A DNA stretch of 64,000 nucleotides from NCBI RefSeq assembly GCF_027595985.1, contig NC_073303.1, forward strand, positions 364,628,517-364,692,516. Reading direction: 5' to 3'. The notes under the pieces are model-generated. The model did not search any database, was not told the DNA's origin, and saw nothing but the letters and a program-made list of their open reading frames with translations. The DNA comes from Sorex araneus (Eukaryota > Chordata > Mammalia > Eulipotyphla > Soricidae). The position numbers and the translations under genes were made by a program. Shown piece by piece: positions 1 through 11,396 of the stretch. The first letter of the stretch is position 1. Every line of letters starts with the position of its first letter.

Positions 1-112
1 AGCATCCCATATGGTCCCCCAAGCACTGCCAGGAGTAATTCCTGAGTGCAAAGCCTGGAGTAACCCCTGGGCATTGCTGGGTGTGACCCAAAAAGCAAAA
101 AAAAAAAAAGAA
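1..112 (+). mobile_element. Type A SINE, cut by window edge
   Basis: The body and A-tail are present; the tRNA head lies before position 1. Confidence 0.85.
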
Positions 113-371
113 TAAACAAAAGAATTTAGTATCGGTGAAGGCTCACCTTCAGAGAACAAACCAAAGTTCAGACACTTTCCCTAAGGCCCTCACAGTTGTA
201 TAGGCAGAAAGAAAAAGGTGAGTCAGCTTGGTCAAAGAAATGGAAAAAAAGTGGTCACCTGGGAAAAAGAGACATACAGCCGAGATGAGTGGGTTTATTA
301 AGGCTTATAAATTAAGGCTTGTATGGATCTACATTTGGTCCTTACAAGCCTTAACTTAAGCATAGAGTTAC

Positions 372-494
372 CTGCTCATCACAATCAGATTCCAAGAAGG
401 TTGGGTCTTTTCGTAAACAGTTGTCAAATCCATGCTCATCACTCTCATTAAGACATTCACAACCAGCTTTGTTAATAAAAGGCATTAAATCCAT
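372..494 (-). CDS. TXNL1: TXNL1 coding exon 4 (start of PITH domain)
   Basis: This exon has 41 complete codons, residues 124-164, starting MDLMPFINKAGCECLNESDE and ending at DCDEQ. The acceptor TTTTTTCAG precedes ATG GAT, and the donor GTAACT follows CAG, so it is a phase 0/0 exon. It begins the PITH domain, which in TXNL1 mediates proteasome binding; the family's conserved NKAGCECLNES stretch is present. Compared with the human protein as I remember it, one residue differs (RKDPTF for RKDTTF). There is no frameshift or stop. The upstream intron can be read through in frame, giving an apparent longer ORF that is not real. The next exon lies outside the window. Confidence 0.95.
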
Positions 495-639
495 CTGAAA
501 AAAGTTTGAACAATTCTTTAGATAAAATGTTTGGATTTTGGTTCTCTTGATATGAGGCACTTTAAATGACAAACCATAAGCCAGAGAACTAGTATAGGAG
601 GAAGAGACTTGCCTGAACATGGCTGCACGGCCCGGACCA

Positions 640-755
640 CATACATGGCTGCCCCTACATACAGACCCCTAAGCACAAGGTAGGAAGAGCCCTGAGCACC
701 TCTGGGTGTGACCCAAACATCCGTACACACACCAAAAACAAAGCAAAACAAAAAC
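640..755 (+). mobile_element. Old type A SINE fragment
   Basis: Diverged body; the end CTGGGTGTGACCCAAA and an A-rich tail remain. Confidence 0.55.
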
Positions 756-875
756 TACCAACTCTTCAAAGGGGCCCGTGAGACAGTTCCACTGCAGAGC
801 ACATACAAGTGTGAAGCCCCAGCTCAACTCCCAGCTTCACATGGCTGCCTAGATGGAGCCCAGGTGGCAACACCA

Positions 876-955
876 TCAGGCAGCACCAGGAACTGAACCC
901 AGGCCCTCGGCATGCAAAGCATGTGATCCAACCCTCTGAGCTATCTCTCTGGATT
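876..955 (-). mobile_element. Old SINE head fragment
   Basis: Inverse of the tRNA-like head: GAACCCAGGCCC, GCATGCAAAGCATG and GAGCTATCTCTCTGGA. An even more decayed plus-strand copy may precede it at 768-875. Confidence 0.5.
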
Positions 956-1129
956 GGCAAACTCTCCTTTTAGGAAAGCATGCAGTTCATCTACTTAACA
1001 AGAACAATTCTAACTTATCAGATGCATATTTATATTTCTATCACTGAATTTTTACTACATTTATTTTATTCAGGACACAAATACATGTATATGTGTTAAA
1101 AAGACTGAAATTTTTTACATGTCAAATAA

Positions 1130-1238
1130 TCATCAGCTCCGGTTCAAGTCCCAGCACCAAATACGGTCCCCTAAGCACCACCAGAAGTGATCCCTGAGCA
1201 CCGCCAGGTATGGCCAAAAACCAAACTAAAACAAAATT
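1130..1238 (+). mobile_element. Old type A SINE
   Basis: A box B-like GGTTCAAGTCC is followed by a recognisable body (CCCCTAAGCACCACCAG) and an A-rich tail; the first half of the head is lost. Confidence 0.65.
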
Positions 1239-1316
1239 TACAAGTCATGTTACCAATGCACAATTCTTCACTACTGAGAAAAAAGTATAAAGTAGATGCT
1301 CAAAAATAAGTATTAA

Positions 1317-1409
1317 GTGGCTGAGGATATGGCTCAAAGGAGCCCCAGGCTTGATTAGTACCATGGTCCTGAGCACTGCAGGAAGTGGCCCCTAGTCCAA
1401 AAAAATAAA
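1317..1409 (+). mobile_element. Old type A SINE fragment
   Basis: Degraded head and body with an A-rich end. Confidence 0.45.
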
Positions 1410-1507
1410 AACAGCAGGCACATGTAACTCAGTGATAAAGCATCTTCCTTGCAAGTGTGAGGCCTTGGTTTCAAGCCCCAGCACTGAAAAAAAAGAAAAA
1501 TAAATAA
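1410..1507 (+). mobile_element. ID-like SINE
   Basis: A short tRNA-only unit (TAACTCAGTGATAAAGCATC box A region, TTTCAAGCCCC box B region) runs straight into an A-rich tail, with no type A body. Confidence 0.6.
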
Positions 1508-1756
1508 ATAGCTCTTAAAATAGTTCAGAAAGCATTTTTTTTTTAAATAACATTAAATTAGCTTGAGAAATTTAGGAAGACTACCTTATATTGAAGGGTC
1601 ATGGTTATAATATATAAACAGACAAACCACAATAGTAAGCTAAATTTTGACAACCTTTACTCTTTTGAGAATGTTTAACTAATACAAAATCAATCTCATT
1701 TAACCAAATAGTGCCCAGATGCTACTAGCTAGGAGGGCTTGGTTTCTCATACGTAC

Positions 1757-1930
1757 ATAGCCTTTTGGAATATCTGCATCCTCATTGCTTCCAGGATCAT
1801 TTTCTAAATGCTGTTTGATTTTCTCTTCTAATCCCACAGCATCTGCTCCTTGATACTGATCAATTCTCACTTTGTTCCGAAAAAACAAAAACGTAGGTGT
1901 GGCCGAAATATTGTTGGTGGCAGCTGTTCC
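1757..1930 (-). CDS. TXNL1: TXNL1 coding exon 3 (end of thioredoxin fold)
   Basis: This exon has 58 codons, residues 66-123, from GTAATNNISATPTFLFFRNK to DIPKGY. The acceptor is TTTCAG|GGAACA and the donor TAT|GTACGT. It carries the cis-proline motif ATPTF and the following beta strand (FLFFRNKVR) and helix typical of thioredoxins, then an acidic linker (ENDPGSNED) leading to the PITH domain. One residue differs from my memory of the human protein (NEDADIP for NEDTDIP). It is intact and under evident constraint. Confidence 0.96.
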
Positions 1931-2216
1931 CTGAAAGTTAATAAGTTAGATGGCATTATGAATTAATAATAAACAACTTTTAATTATTTACTAAACATTT
2001 CAATTAAACTTAAGTATCAGATGCATGGAGTGAAAACACAATAGTTCTATCAAATTTACTTATGTAAAAACAGGCATATTCATAATGTGCAAAATTTTTT
2101 ATTACCCTTATATCCATCTTGCACTTACATCAATTTTAAATACAGTTAGCTACAATAGTCAGCCCTACAACAGTTAGCTACAAACACAAAACAGTGCTTT
2201 AAAACAGCTTTTCTCG

Positions 2217-2402
2217 GGGCGGGAGCAGAAGCACAGCGGGTAGGGCATTTGCTTTGCACAAGGCCAACCCAAGTTGATTCCCAGCATCCCACATGGTCCC
2301 CTGAGCACCGCCAGGAGTGATTCTTGAATGCAAAGCCTGGAGTAACCCCTGAGCATCACCGGGTGTGACCCAAAAAGCAAAAAAAATAAAATAAAATAAA
2401 AG
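2217..2402 (+). mobile_element. Type A SINE, full length
   Basis: Intact head and body; the tail drifts from poly(A) to (AAAAT)n. TXNL1 intron 2. Confidence 0.88.
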
Positions 2403-3595
2403 AGCTTTCCTCATCTTGTTCTGACCGTGGACCCCTTCTAGACTCATTTCCTTCCCATGGGCCCTGTTCCACTGGTTGCCCTGTTCCACAAGTGCAGAGG
2501 CCACTTGTGCTATGGCCCCTGCACTTTTGTGATTTTTTCATCCATGGCCCCTTTGGAATATCCTAGGGACCAGTTGGGAAACACTAATCTACACCCACCA
2601 GAGAGCTCTCCTGAGTCAACCTGCTTCTCAGATGAAGTACTAAACACAGCATTCAAAATGGTCAATACAAACCACTGTTACCACTGTTACTGTGACAAAG
2701 GTACCAATATGAACAACAGTAGAAATAGTGGAGTACAACACTAGGTGAGTACTGCAGCTGAGTATGCAAATGCAGCAAAAAAGCATGTACATTCCCCCTG
2801 GTCATCATAACACCAGAAGGAAAGAGGGTAAAAACCAAAATAAATTAGAGCTAGGGGTGTAAGAAAACCAAGGAAAAGTTAATATTTTAATACAGAGTCA
2901 AATGATCAAATATATGTAAAGATGCACTGGGGGTGTAAGTAAAAGGAGCACGCTCAGTCCTGAAAAAGAGGCTAATATTCTTTGCACAGCAATTCTCACC
3001 CGATTATACTCTTACAGAAATGGCTTCCAGTCTCCCAACAAATATGCTGCAACAGGGCTAGGGATTGCTCAAAAGGAGGGAGCGCATGACTAGCCTGCAT
3101 GAGGCCCAGAGCCTGCCTTCTACCCCACAAAAAAACCCAGGTACACTGCAACTGCTATCATTTTCAATTCTACTCTGATTCCAGAATATTGCTAAGACTG
3201 AGTACGGAATGGAAAACGGCTGATAAATCATCTCCTTATAACTTAAAATTTTTGTGAAAAATATACAGAAATAGCAAAGCATATATATATATACATACAT
3301 ATATACATATCACCTTGTATACTCAAACATGAAGAGGTGTCAACACATCTCTTAAAAAAGAAAAAAAAGCAAAGAGAACTCTGGGTCTTCTCAGAGTGGG
3401 GGCGGGCAACCTTCCCTCACACCTCTGAACTTCCAGAGGCTCCAGCATCCCACAACCACCACCACGGAAGCTCTCTGCCTGGTTAAATATCTGGATTTTC
3501 TGGAGTGTACGGCCACATCTCCAAACACTACAATGCTAACATCTCAGTAAGAGAACACCAGATGGGATGGGAATGTCATGTAGAAGCCAACTGAG

Positions 3596-3764
3596 CTGGG
3601 CCTGGATCGAGGGAAGGGCATTTGCCTTGCATGCGGCCGACCCGGGTTCAATCCCCAGCATCCCATATGGTCCCCAGAGCACCGTTAGAAGTTATTCTTG
3701 AGTGCAAAGCCAGGAGTAACCCCTGTGCATTGCCAGGTGAAACCCAAAAAGAAAAAAAAAAAAG
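3596..3764 (+). mobile_element. Type A SINE
   Basis: Nearly complete; box A is altered (ATCGAGGGAAGGGC), while box B GGTTCAATCC is kept. Confidence 0.85.
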
Positions 3765-3984
3765 AGGCCAACAAAGCTTGAGTAACAAAACATTAACACA
3801 GAAGCCTCAACTAGCAACAACAGCTTAGTAAACCCTCATAAGAGGACTTAATGTGTCCATGGTTAAAATTGTAACACTGATGTTACAACAGTGTTACAAT
3901 TTTCACAAATATTTCTTTCACTGAAGTATTTTTTAATAATTCCGTTAGCCATGTAGTGGTAACAAGCAAATAAATTAATTTTAT

Positions 3985-4320
3985 TCCAGGTCTGCTAAGG
4001 ACGCAGGCTTGAGGGGTGGCTGGGAAAATGTGGACACTTGTGTTCCAAACGAAGGTTACAGTGATGCTGAAATTGAGGTGAGAATATTGAATGACTGAAT
4101 ATGATGGCCTCTGAGTATCTGTATTGCAAACCATAATGCCCAAAAGTAAGAGAAAGAGGGAAATTGTCTGCCATAGAGGCAGGGTAGAGGGACACTGGGG
4201 ACATTATCTCTGGTGCAGGAAAATGTGCACTGGTGGAGGGATGAGTGTTTGATCATTGTATGACTGAAATTCAAACATGAAAGCTCTGTAACTATCTCAC
4301 AGTGATTCAATTAAAAAAAA
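3985..4320 (+). mobile_element. LINE (L1-type) 3' end
   Basis: It shares with 55740-55890 and 57165-57575 the terminal block CACTGGTGGAGGGATG, CATTGTATGACTGAAA, AACTATCTCACAGTGATTC, and ends in poly(A). Confidence 0.7.
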
Positions 4321-4754
4321 CAGAATACTAAATGCCTCATGACCAACTTTGTCAACTACAGTGTTAAAGGGGTAGAAAAAAATGATTTAAGATATAAAAA
4401 AAAAAAATGATTTAAGAAAAAAAGGCAAATTTTACATAAAGATATCTTTGATAAATCTTATGAATTAAAACAAATCATGACAGACCTCTTAAAATGGAGA
4501 CACAAATGTCAACTCTAATATGCAATTTACAATTTTCCATTATTACAAAAAAGGGACTGAGTGAAATCTATATTAATATGTGAATATGATCAATGCACTT
4601 TCAATCCCATATAAAATGTTCATGACATTTTATATTTTCCTTTCATACTGAATTTTCAAAACCCTATGTCTTTTTTATGTAACACTCACCCCAAATGAAC
4701 TCGCCATAATAAGCAAATCCTCAATAAACAACTGCAGCTGTGGCTACCAAACAG

Positions 4755-5178
4755 TCCAGATTTTATCCCAAAGAAGGCAGTTCAGATCTGAGATTTAAAA
4801 TAAGGAATACTATGCAGTGCTAAGAAAGAACAAAATCAGGGAATTTGTAGCAACATGGATGTAACTACTGATACCATGTTGAGTGAAGGCTTTTGGAAGA
4901 AACAGGCCAGATACAGAATAATCTCTATTTGTAACTTAAAGATACACAGCAAGAAAGGGCCAAAGGAACACAATGGGAAAACTGATCCACATAAGTGATT
5001 GGGGGTGGGGGTGGGGGTGGGGAAATGCATCTCTGAGGGAAGGAGCGTGGGTCCTTGGGTGAGGGAGGGGGCATAAGGGGTATCACACAGGTGATAGGTG
5101 TGGTACTGGAATAATGTGCATGAGAAACCATTATTGATAGCATTGTAAACCTCCAAATCACAATTTTTTTAATTAAAA
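4755..5178 (+). mobile_element. L1 3' fragment
   Basis: GGAATACTATGCAGTGC and GCAACATGGATGTAACTA match the conserved L1 segment at the end of ORF2 and the 3' UTR. A (GGGGGT)n run at 4998-5022 and an A-rich end follow. Confidence 0.7.
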
Positions 5179-5219
5179 AAATAAGGGCCCAGGACCTCGT
5201 CCCCCCACCTCCCAAATTT

Positions 5220-5750
5220 ACTAGTAGCCTGGCAGCCACACCTATAAAATGCCCCTGGTGCTATACAATCTCATCAACGTCTATGACCCAGAGACTCAGA
5301 AATAAAGCTCCCAGAAGAAAACAACATAGGCCTCACCCATGAGTGAATCTGCTATATAATCCTATTCTAAATTTTAGGATTCCTGGACCTCTCACAATGT
5401 ACACCACTGATGTACCATGAGTAGCACACAACATCTGATTGGGTTTAACCAACATGTTAGTAATCTCTTATACAAGGGCTTAATGGCTCCAGGGTGAAAT
5501 ACAACAATCTTCACACACTTTGCTCTAAGGAAACTTTATTAGACCATTTTTAGCAGATTATTCATAACAAGCAATACAAAATTAATTGTTTCAGGGGGCA
5601 TGGTTTAGAATTTGGGGTAGAAACATTCAAAATATGGTGGCGGGAAGCTGCAATGGTGGTGAGATTGGTGTTTGAATATTAAAAATAATGAATTTTTTGA
5701 ACAACTTTATGAAAGTAAAATAGAACTCAAAAAACTAAAAAATACAAATA
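5220..5750 (+). mobile_element. Probable old LINE 3' fragment
   Basis: It ends with GGTGGTGAGATTGGTG, TTTGAATATT and a spaced A-rich tail, typical of LINE 3' ends; the upstream half is uncertain. Confidence 0.4.
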
Positions 5751-5751
5751 A

Positions 5752-5917
5752 GGGACCAGCGGCCAGAGCAATCATACAAGGGGTAAGGCATTTGCCTTGC
5801 ATGCGGTCAACCTGGGTTCTATCTGTAGCATTCCATTCCATAGGGTCCCTGAGCCCACCATGAGTAAGCCCTGAGCACCGCCAAGTGTGCCTCCACACCC
5901 CCTAAAAAAAAATAAGA
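5752..5917 (+). mobile_element. Type A SINE
   Basis: Head and body are recognisable, with CCACACCCCC replacing the usual end before the A-tail. Confidence 0.7.
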
Positions 5918-5939
5918 GCCCCTCAAAATAAATAAAAAA

Positions 5940-6092
5940 AAATAAAAGCCCAGTGGAATACTCTTCAGTGATTAGAGAGAACAAACTCATGCAGCAGGTG
6001 ACATTACAGAATGAACAATAAAAACATAGGGCTAACAATACTCACTCCCAAGATACTAACTAGAAAATATTCTGAAGTTCATTTCGTATTCA
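5940..6092 (+). mobile_element. Possible L1 fragment
   Basis: GTGGAATACTCTTCAGTGAT resembles the L1 motif for the same segment seen at 4755; weak beyond that. Confidence 0.35.
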
Positions 6093-6108
6093 GAAATATA
6101 AAAAAGAT

Positions 6109-6293
6109 GGGGCTGGAGCAATAGCACAGCAAGTAGGGTGTTTGCCTTGCACGCGGCCGACCCAGGTTAGATTCCCAGCATCCCATATGGTCCCCTGAGC
6201 ACCACCAGGAGTAACTCCTGAGTGCAAAGCCAGGAGGTAACCCCTGTGCAGTGCCAGGTGTGACCCAAAAAGCAAAAAAAAAAAAAAAAAAAA
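6109..6293 (+). mobile_element. Type A SINE, full length, with 16-bp TSD
   Basis: Perfect TSD GAAATATAAAAAAGAT at 6093-6108 and 6294-6309. Intact promoter boxes and a pure poly(A) tail of about 20 bases point to a recent insertion. Confidence 0.95.
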
Positions 6294-7038
6294 GAAATAT
6301 AAAAAAGATAAGCTTCCAAAACTATCCCTCTCACCTTAAAAAGAATGCTACAGAGGTGGTTTTTTTTTTTCTTTTGGTCATAAATAAGGACTTAAAAAAA
6401 AAAAAGAAATTAAAGAAGTAAAATAAATCAAAACTTTTTAAATCCCTGAGAAAGAAATACAATTTTTAGCACTATAAAGAGCCTTCCAAACTTTTCCCCA
6501 TGATCTCCCCCACTTTTTTACAAATGCAAATACAGAACTGTCACATAGCCATTCCATCTAAGTAATCAGGGCAATCTATCTACAACATGGGGCTCAATCA
6601 ACAGTAATCAAGACTTTAAAGTTTCTGCTGAGTAGGCAGCTTTGTAACGAAGATTACAAATTGATCAATTCAAATAAAACTACCACCAGAAATTATCTGG
6701 CTTAGCTTTCTAATCAGCCAATGTCTCAGTAGCAGAAGATATAATTACAGATTGCAAAGGAAAACACAGAACTTCCAGGTGAACTATTAAATTTAAGAAT
6801 GAAATATTAGATTTATATGAGGATATGAATATAAACAAAGCAGATGCAATTAATATTAGACTACCCTTCCTGACTAATGCAGCCCTAATGATATTTGTAA
6901 TAATCATGTCAACATGTTTTCCTGTCTTCAAAGGAACAAGTACAATGCATACAAAGAGATAATGAGTTAATAAAGGATGATCTAATGTCGAATTTCAAAT
7001 TGATTTGTAAATAAGTTGTAAAGGACTTTTTCCCTTAC

Positions 7039-7135
7039 CTGACACTGATGAACATCAACTTCCAAGAAAACTGCCTGTGGATACTTATTACTCATAGAAT
7101 TGAATGCTGGGGCAATCCTTAAACACGGTCCACAC
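7039..7135 (-). CDS. TXNL1: TXNL1 coding exon 2 (CGPC active site)
   Basis: A 97-bp exon: one base that completes Gly33, then 32 codons starting [11 protein letters not shown] and ending VDVHQCQ. The acceptor is TTCTAG|GTGTGG and the donor CAG|GTAAGG. The redox-active CGPC motif sits at the very start, directly after the intron 1 junction (phase 2). Residues 34-65 cover the active-site helix and the following strand (AVFLEVDV) of the thioredoxin fold. The ORF is too short for ordinary ORF calling and was found by reading both splice sites. Confidence 0.95.
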
Positions 7136-7324
7136 CTAGAAGGCAAAAGAGATGCTGGATGAAAAGAACGCCAAAACTACTCACTTGTATTCAAAAAAAA
7201 AAATCATCATCAATTCAAACATAAAATAAAACAAATTATGATTATCCTGGTTTCAGACATTCTAGCTTTTGACACCAGCTATTTAAATACATGTGCATTT
7301 AAAGAGTGAGGCAGTATAGAGCAA

Positions 7325-7489
7325 GGGTCAGAACAAGAGCACAACGGGGAAGGTGCTTGCACATAGACGACTCTGGTTCAATCTCCAACATCTCACCTGG
7401 TCCCCCAAGCTGGTCAGGAATGATCCCTGTGTTCAGAACCAAGAGTAACCTTTGAGCATTGTTGGCTGTGGCCCCAAAACAACAACAAA
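7325..7489 (+). mobile_element. Old type A SINE
   Basis: Diverged, tail (CAA)n; abuts another copy downstream. Confidence 0.65.
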
Positions 7490-7662
7490 TAGTACAGAGA
7501 ATAGAGCGCTTGTCTTGCATACCAGTTCAATCTACCTGTTGATCCCCAGCACCACATATGGCCACCCAAACAACAGTAGGAGTGACAGAGAGCACTAAGC
7601 CAGAAGAAGCCTTGAGCACTTCTGGGTGTAACCCAAACACTATACATACATACAAGCATGTA
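7490..7662 (+). mobile_element. Old type A SINE
   Basis: Tandem neighbour of the copy at 7325; a short duplicated stretch near the head. Confidence 0.6.
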
Positions 7663-8058
7663 ATATGCACATAAATAACTACAAATTTATATTAATTCTT
7701 AAAATAAGTCTTCTGTCAGGTATGGGTCAGCAATGACAAGACACAAGGGGCCTCAAGGAATGGGGGTGGAGCCAGCCCTTATCTTCCCCCTTCCCATTGA
7801 GACCCCACCCAGGAACAGTCCCTCAGCAACTGATTAAGCTGCTTAAAGGCCATGATGCCAGAGACACAGGAATGAATCTTGAATCTCAGAACCCAGCGGC
7901 TATCGGCAGAAATCCCTCCAGATTTAATTATTAAAATTTCAGAATTCCCTATGACATCATATGGTACTAATAATCAGCAATAGAAAACAAACTGTCTAAT
8001 GTTGCCTTTTCGGCAGATCTGTGTTGGGGGAAAATAAAAAAAAATAATGGTGGGTCTG

Positions 8059-9199
8059 TGTAGGATAACATTGGGTTTGTCCTTTTAGCCTTGCCACAGG
8101 GAACTTAGTTTACCTTAAAGCAATGTCCTTCCTGTATGGACATAGGAAGACAGTTAATATTATGCTCTGTAACTTGGGAGTTGATTTGACTCCAATAATA
8201 TTCACTCCTGGGCATCTACTTTCTCCCTCAGTTGCCCTTAGTTCCTAACACCCCAAAAGGAGGGTCCTGACGAGGGGAGGGACTGAATAGATCCAGGACA
8301 AGCTGTGAGCTACCCCTGGCATTGAAATGGGCCAAGCCAAAGCGCCACAATACTCAACTATAAGTTGAGAGCATGGTCATAGACAAATGCTGTCATGATC
8401 CACAAGTAACGACGAGACTAGGAACTTTCTGGGGTTAGAAAGACCAACTTGATCTGAGGACTGTGGTCTGGGATATATAGTGAGATGTCTTCAGGAAGAA
8501 CCAAATTTTAAGTTTGATATATCTTACTGTGCTCATACAGAATGACTCTACAGAAATATTAGAAGTAGGTTTACTACAACTATTTAAGTGGACTACTAGC
8601 TGAGGAAAGAAGAAAGCAATGCCGCCCTTAAGCAGATCTCTTAATAATCTGGAGTAATCACTTTAGACGAGATTTTGTTAATCTCCTGGAGGAGTGGTCC
8701 TAAACCCTCTTTGTTGATATGTTAATGTTCAACCCACCTTTGTGTCACCACTCTATGTGATTGATATATAAACTAAGACTGTGAGAGAAGCAGAGGAGAA
8801 AAGACACAGAAGGGAGAAGACACAAAAGCAGAGCACAAGGCAAAAGAGAATCAGGGAGTCATCGGAGCCAGAAGCAAGGGAAAGAAAGAGCACAAAGCGA
8901 GTCAGAAGTAAGAGTCAGAGTCAGAAGTGAGAATCAAGAGTCAGAGTCAGAAGTGAGAGCAAGTGGGGCTCCAGAGACTAAAGCAGAAGGGCTCCAGAGA
9001 GAGAGATCAGAAGAAACCAGAGGAGAGACGACAGACAGAGAGAGGTCGGAATAGACCAGAGGAGAGACTAGAGATACAGAGCTAGACAGACAGAAGACAG
9101 CACAGCTGCACACACAGAAGCAGAGCACAAAGGAGGAGCCATCCTGATCCAGTCCATATGCAGCGGTTTGAGAGCACTGAACACAAGCGGCCAGAGAGA

Positions 9200-9235
<36 letters not shown>

Positions 9236-9273
9236 ACCCCTTTGTGCATGCGTGTTTCTATTTTTTCAATACA
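8059..9273 (+). mobile_element. Solo LTR of an endogenous retrovirus (1215 bp)
   Basis: The element begins TGTAGGATAA and ends TTCAATACA, so it has TG...CA ends within a longer TGT...ACA inverted pair. It is flanked by identical 6-bp duplications GGTCTG (8053-8058 and 9274-9279); a 6-bp duplication fits ERVK-type (class II) integration. A TATA box (GATATATAAA) lies at about 8763-8772, after which the sequence becomes purine-rich with GAGTCAGA repeats and a (CA)n run. No gag, pol or env sequence is present, so this is a recombination-derived solo LTR. Orientation is taken from the TATA box and is less sure than the boundaries. Confidence 0.82.
9201..9232. repeat. (CA)16 microsatellite inside the LTR
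   Basis: Pure dinucleotide run 41 bp before the LTR end. Confidence 0.95.
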
Positions 9274-9699
9274 GGTCTGGTATCGAAATATTGAATGTAA
9301 TCAAGGTGGAGAGAGAGTAATGTGGAAATCATCTGCCACACAGGTAGGGAGAGGGTTTGGGATTGGGGGTAGACCAAGGGTTTTGGTGATGGAAAATGTG
9401 CACTGGTGAAGGAACGGGTGTTTCATTGTATGACCGAGACTTAAACCCGAAAGTTTCGTAACTGTTTTCACAGTGATTCAAAAAATAAATTTATAAAAAA
9501 AAAAGAAATAAATGAAGTAAAAATAAGTCTTCTAGTTTTGTTCTGAGAAAAATTAAAGATCTGAACAAATGGAGATTATACTATGCTTATGAATTAGAAA
9601 ACTCAATACAGTTAATTCTTCTCAACTTGATTTGGTGAGTCAATGAAGAGGAAAGGAGCATATTTTCTTATGTAAATTAATCAAATTATCTACAATCTA

Positions 9700-9765
9700 C
9701 TCAGTGCCAAGAATTGAACCCAGGACCTCACACATGTAAAGTATGCACTCTATAAATGACTATTA
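9700..9765 (-). mobile_element. Old SINE head fragment
   Basis: CAGTGCCAAGAATTGAACCC and ACATGTAAAGTATGC represent an inverted box B region and anticodon-side sequence. Confidence 0.45.
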
Positions 9766-9844
9766 TCTGAGTCATTCTGACATTCAGAGGTGAGAAGTTA
9801 CAAAGCTTGATATAAGAACCATTTTAAGTTTCTTATAAAACTCA

Positions 9845-9993
9845 GAGGGCAAAGACTGCACACAGCTTTACCTAGTTCAATCTACAGCACTGTCTATGTT
9901 ACCCCAAGCAACACCAAGAGCGACCCTGAGTAGAGCCAGGAATAAGCCCTGCTTCAAGACCATGTGTGACATGCCCCCCCCCAAAAAAAAAAA
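9845..9993 (+). mobile_element. Old type A SINE
   Basis: Body motif AGCCAGGAATAAGCCCTG, then a C-run and an A-tail. Confidence 0.55.
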
Positions 9994-10554
9994 TGAACAG
10001 TACTGGGCTGGAATGCACTTTGATGTGGTAGTCTGGGTTCACTCCCTAGCACCACCACTTTGAGAGAAGTAATACAGCAAACATTCTCTAGTTTTCTGAC
10101 AACACACAAAGAACCAAACTCACAAAACTAGTACTTTAAAACTGATCTGGCCAACAAATTAATCAGCTAGAACTTAGTCTAGACAAGGGACACTTGTTCA
10201 AAAACAGACATCCTAGGTCAGCCTTTACCAAAGCGGGTGATACTGTCCCCTATTGGACACTGGGATGTAGGGGAGAGGGGGGAGGGGACACACGACAACA
10301 ATAATAGTCCTGGGTGTAACTGCACACATTGTTTGCTTAAAAGTAGATTTCCAGGAGGCCAATGAGTAATTTTTTTTTCCCAGAAAGCGGGGCAATAGGC
10401 TAATAACTTTGGGAACTTCTGTTCTAATTAATGGAGAAGTCACACAACTAAAACAGCCAACGCAACCCAAGACCAATTTTCTTTGAAAGAATTAAGTTCT
10501 TCTTACTAGGTAAGATTTTCTTTGCAAATTTAAGCCCTACTCTGTGAACTTGAT

Positions 10555-10801
10555 CACTGTATCACTGTCATCCTGTTGCTCATCGATTTGCTCGAGTGGG
10601 CACCAGTAATGTCTCCATTGTGAGACTTCTTGTTACTGTTTTTGACATATCGAATATGCCATGGGTAGCTTGCCAGGCTCCGCCATCTGGGTGGGATACT
10701 CTCGGTAGCTTGCCAGGCTCTCCAAAAGTGACGGAGGAATCAAACCCGGGTAGGCCGTGTGCAAGGCAAACGCCCTACCCACTGTGCTATCGCTCCTTCC
10801 A
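10555..10801 (-). mobile_element. Type B SINE, full length, 12-bp TSD
   Basis: TSD TGTGAACTTGAT at 10543-10554 and 10802-10813. Read on the minus strand: tRNA head, then the GGCAAGCTACC duplicate block, TCACAATGGAGAC and CTCGAGCAAATCGATGAG; it ends in ACAGTGATACAGTGAT with no poly(A). Confidence 0.92.
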
Positions 10802-10979
10802 TGTGAACTTGATGTTCTGCCCTATTAGTGACAGCAGTACTCAGCCTTGAGCAACAGCACAAGTATAAGCACAGTATGATGGCAAATGAATAAAGAAATA
10901 GCAGCTGCTTTCTGAAAAATCTAGAGGGACTTCACTCTAAAACAGGCCACTTGCAGATAAATTATAATTTTATCTATTT

Positions 10980-11092
10980 TGGGGTTTGGGCTCCACTTAG
11001 CAGCACTTGGGAACATGAGGCGCCAGGACTCAGATGGGCCCAGCCACATGCAAGGCAAGTGCCTTAACCCCTGTACTATCTCTCTGGCCCTT
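10980..11092 (-). mobile_element. Type A-related SINE, body partly lost
   Basis: Ends with GCACATGCAAGGCAAG-like head and CTATCTCTCTGGCCC. Confidence 0.6.
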
Positions 11093-11396
11093 ATATTTAC
11101 TAAGGGCCAGGTCTAATCATAAGCAGTCCATTAGTAATATAAAATAGCTAGGTAATGTTCTTTAAGCACTGAAGATGTCACGCAATTTACATGACACTAT
11201 AAGTAACGTCACCTCATTTAAACTTTACAATTCCTCATTTTAGAGACATCAACAATGAAGTACAAAACTGGGGATTTAACCACAAAACCCAGTTCTCAAC
11301 TTGTAACTACTATTTCAAAATAAACCCTCAAACATTGTCATACATAGTCAATGTTTTGTCATTTCAAACCTAAATACCAAGATTAAAGCTATTTCT

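Larger units (their letters stand above)
7715..9519 (+). mobile_element. L1-mobilised retroposon split by the LTR
   Basis: The sequence 7715-8058 plus 9280-9519 (584 bp without the LTR) forms one element, bounded by a 14-bp TSD AAAATAAGTCTTCT (7701-7714 and 9520-9533). It ends in an A-rich tail after a LINE-like 3' end (CATTGTATGACCGAGACT, then CAGTGATTC). A second copy, on the minus strand, lies at 25796-26586. No coding capacity was seen. Confidence 0.85.

Noticed and set aside
8059-9273. Full provirus at the LTR
   Set aside because: Only one LTR is present, bounded by TSDs on both sides, with no gag, pol or env sequence.
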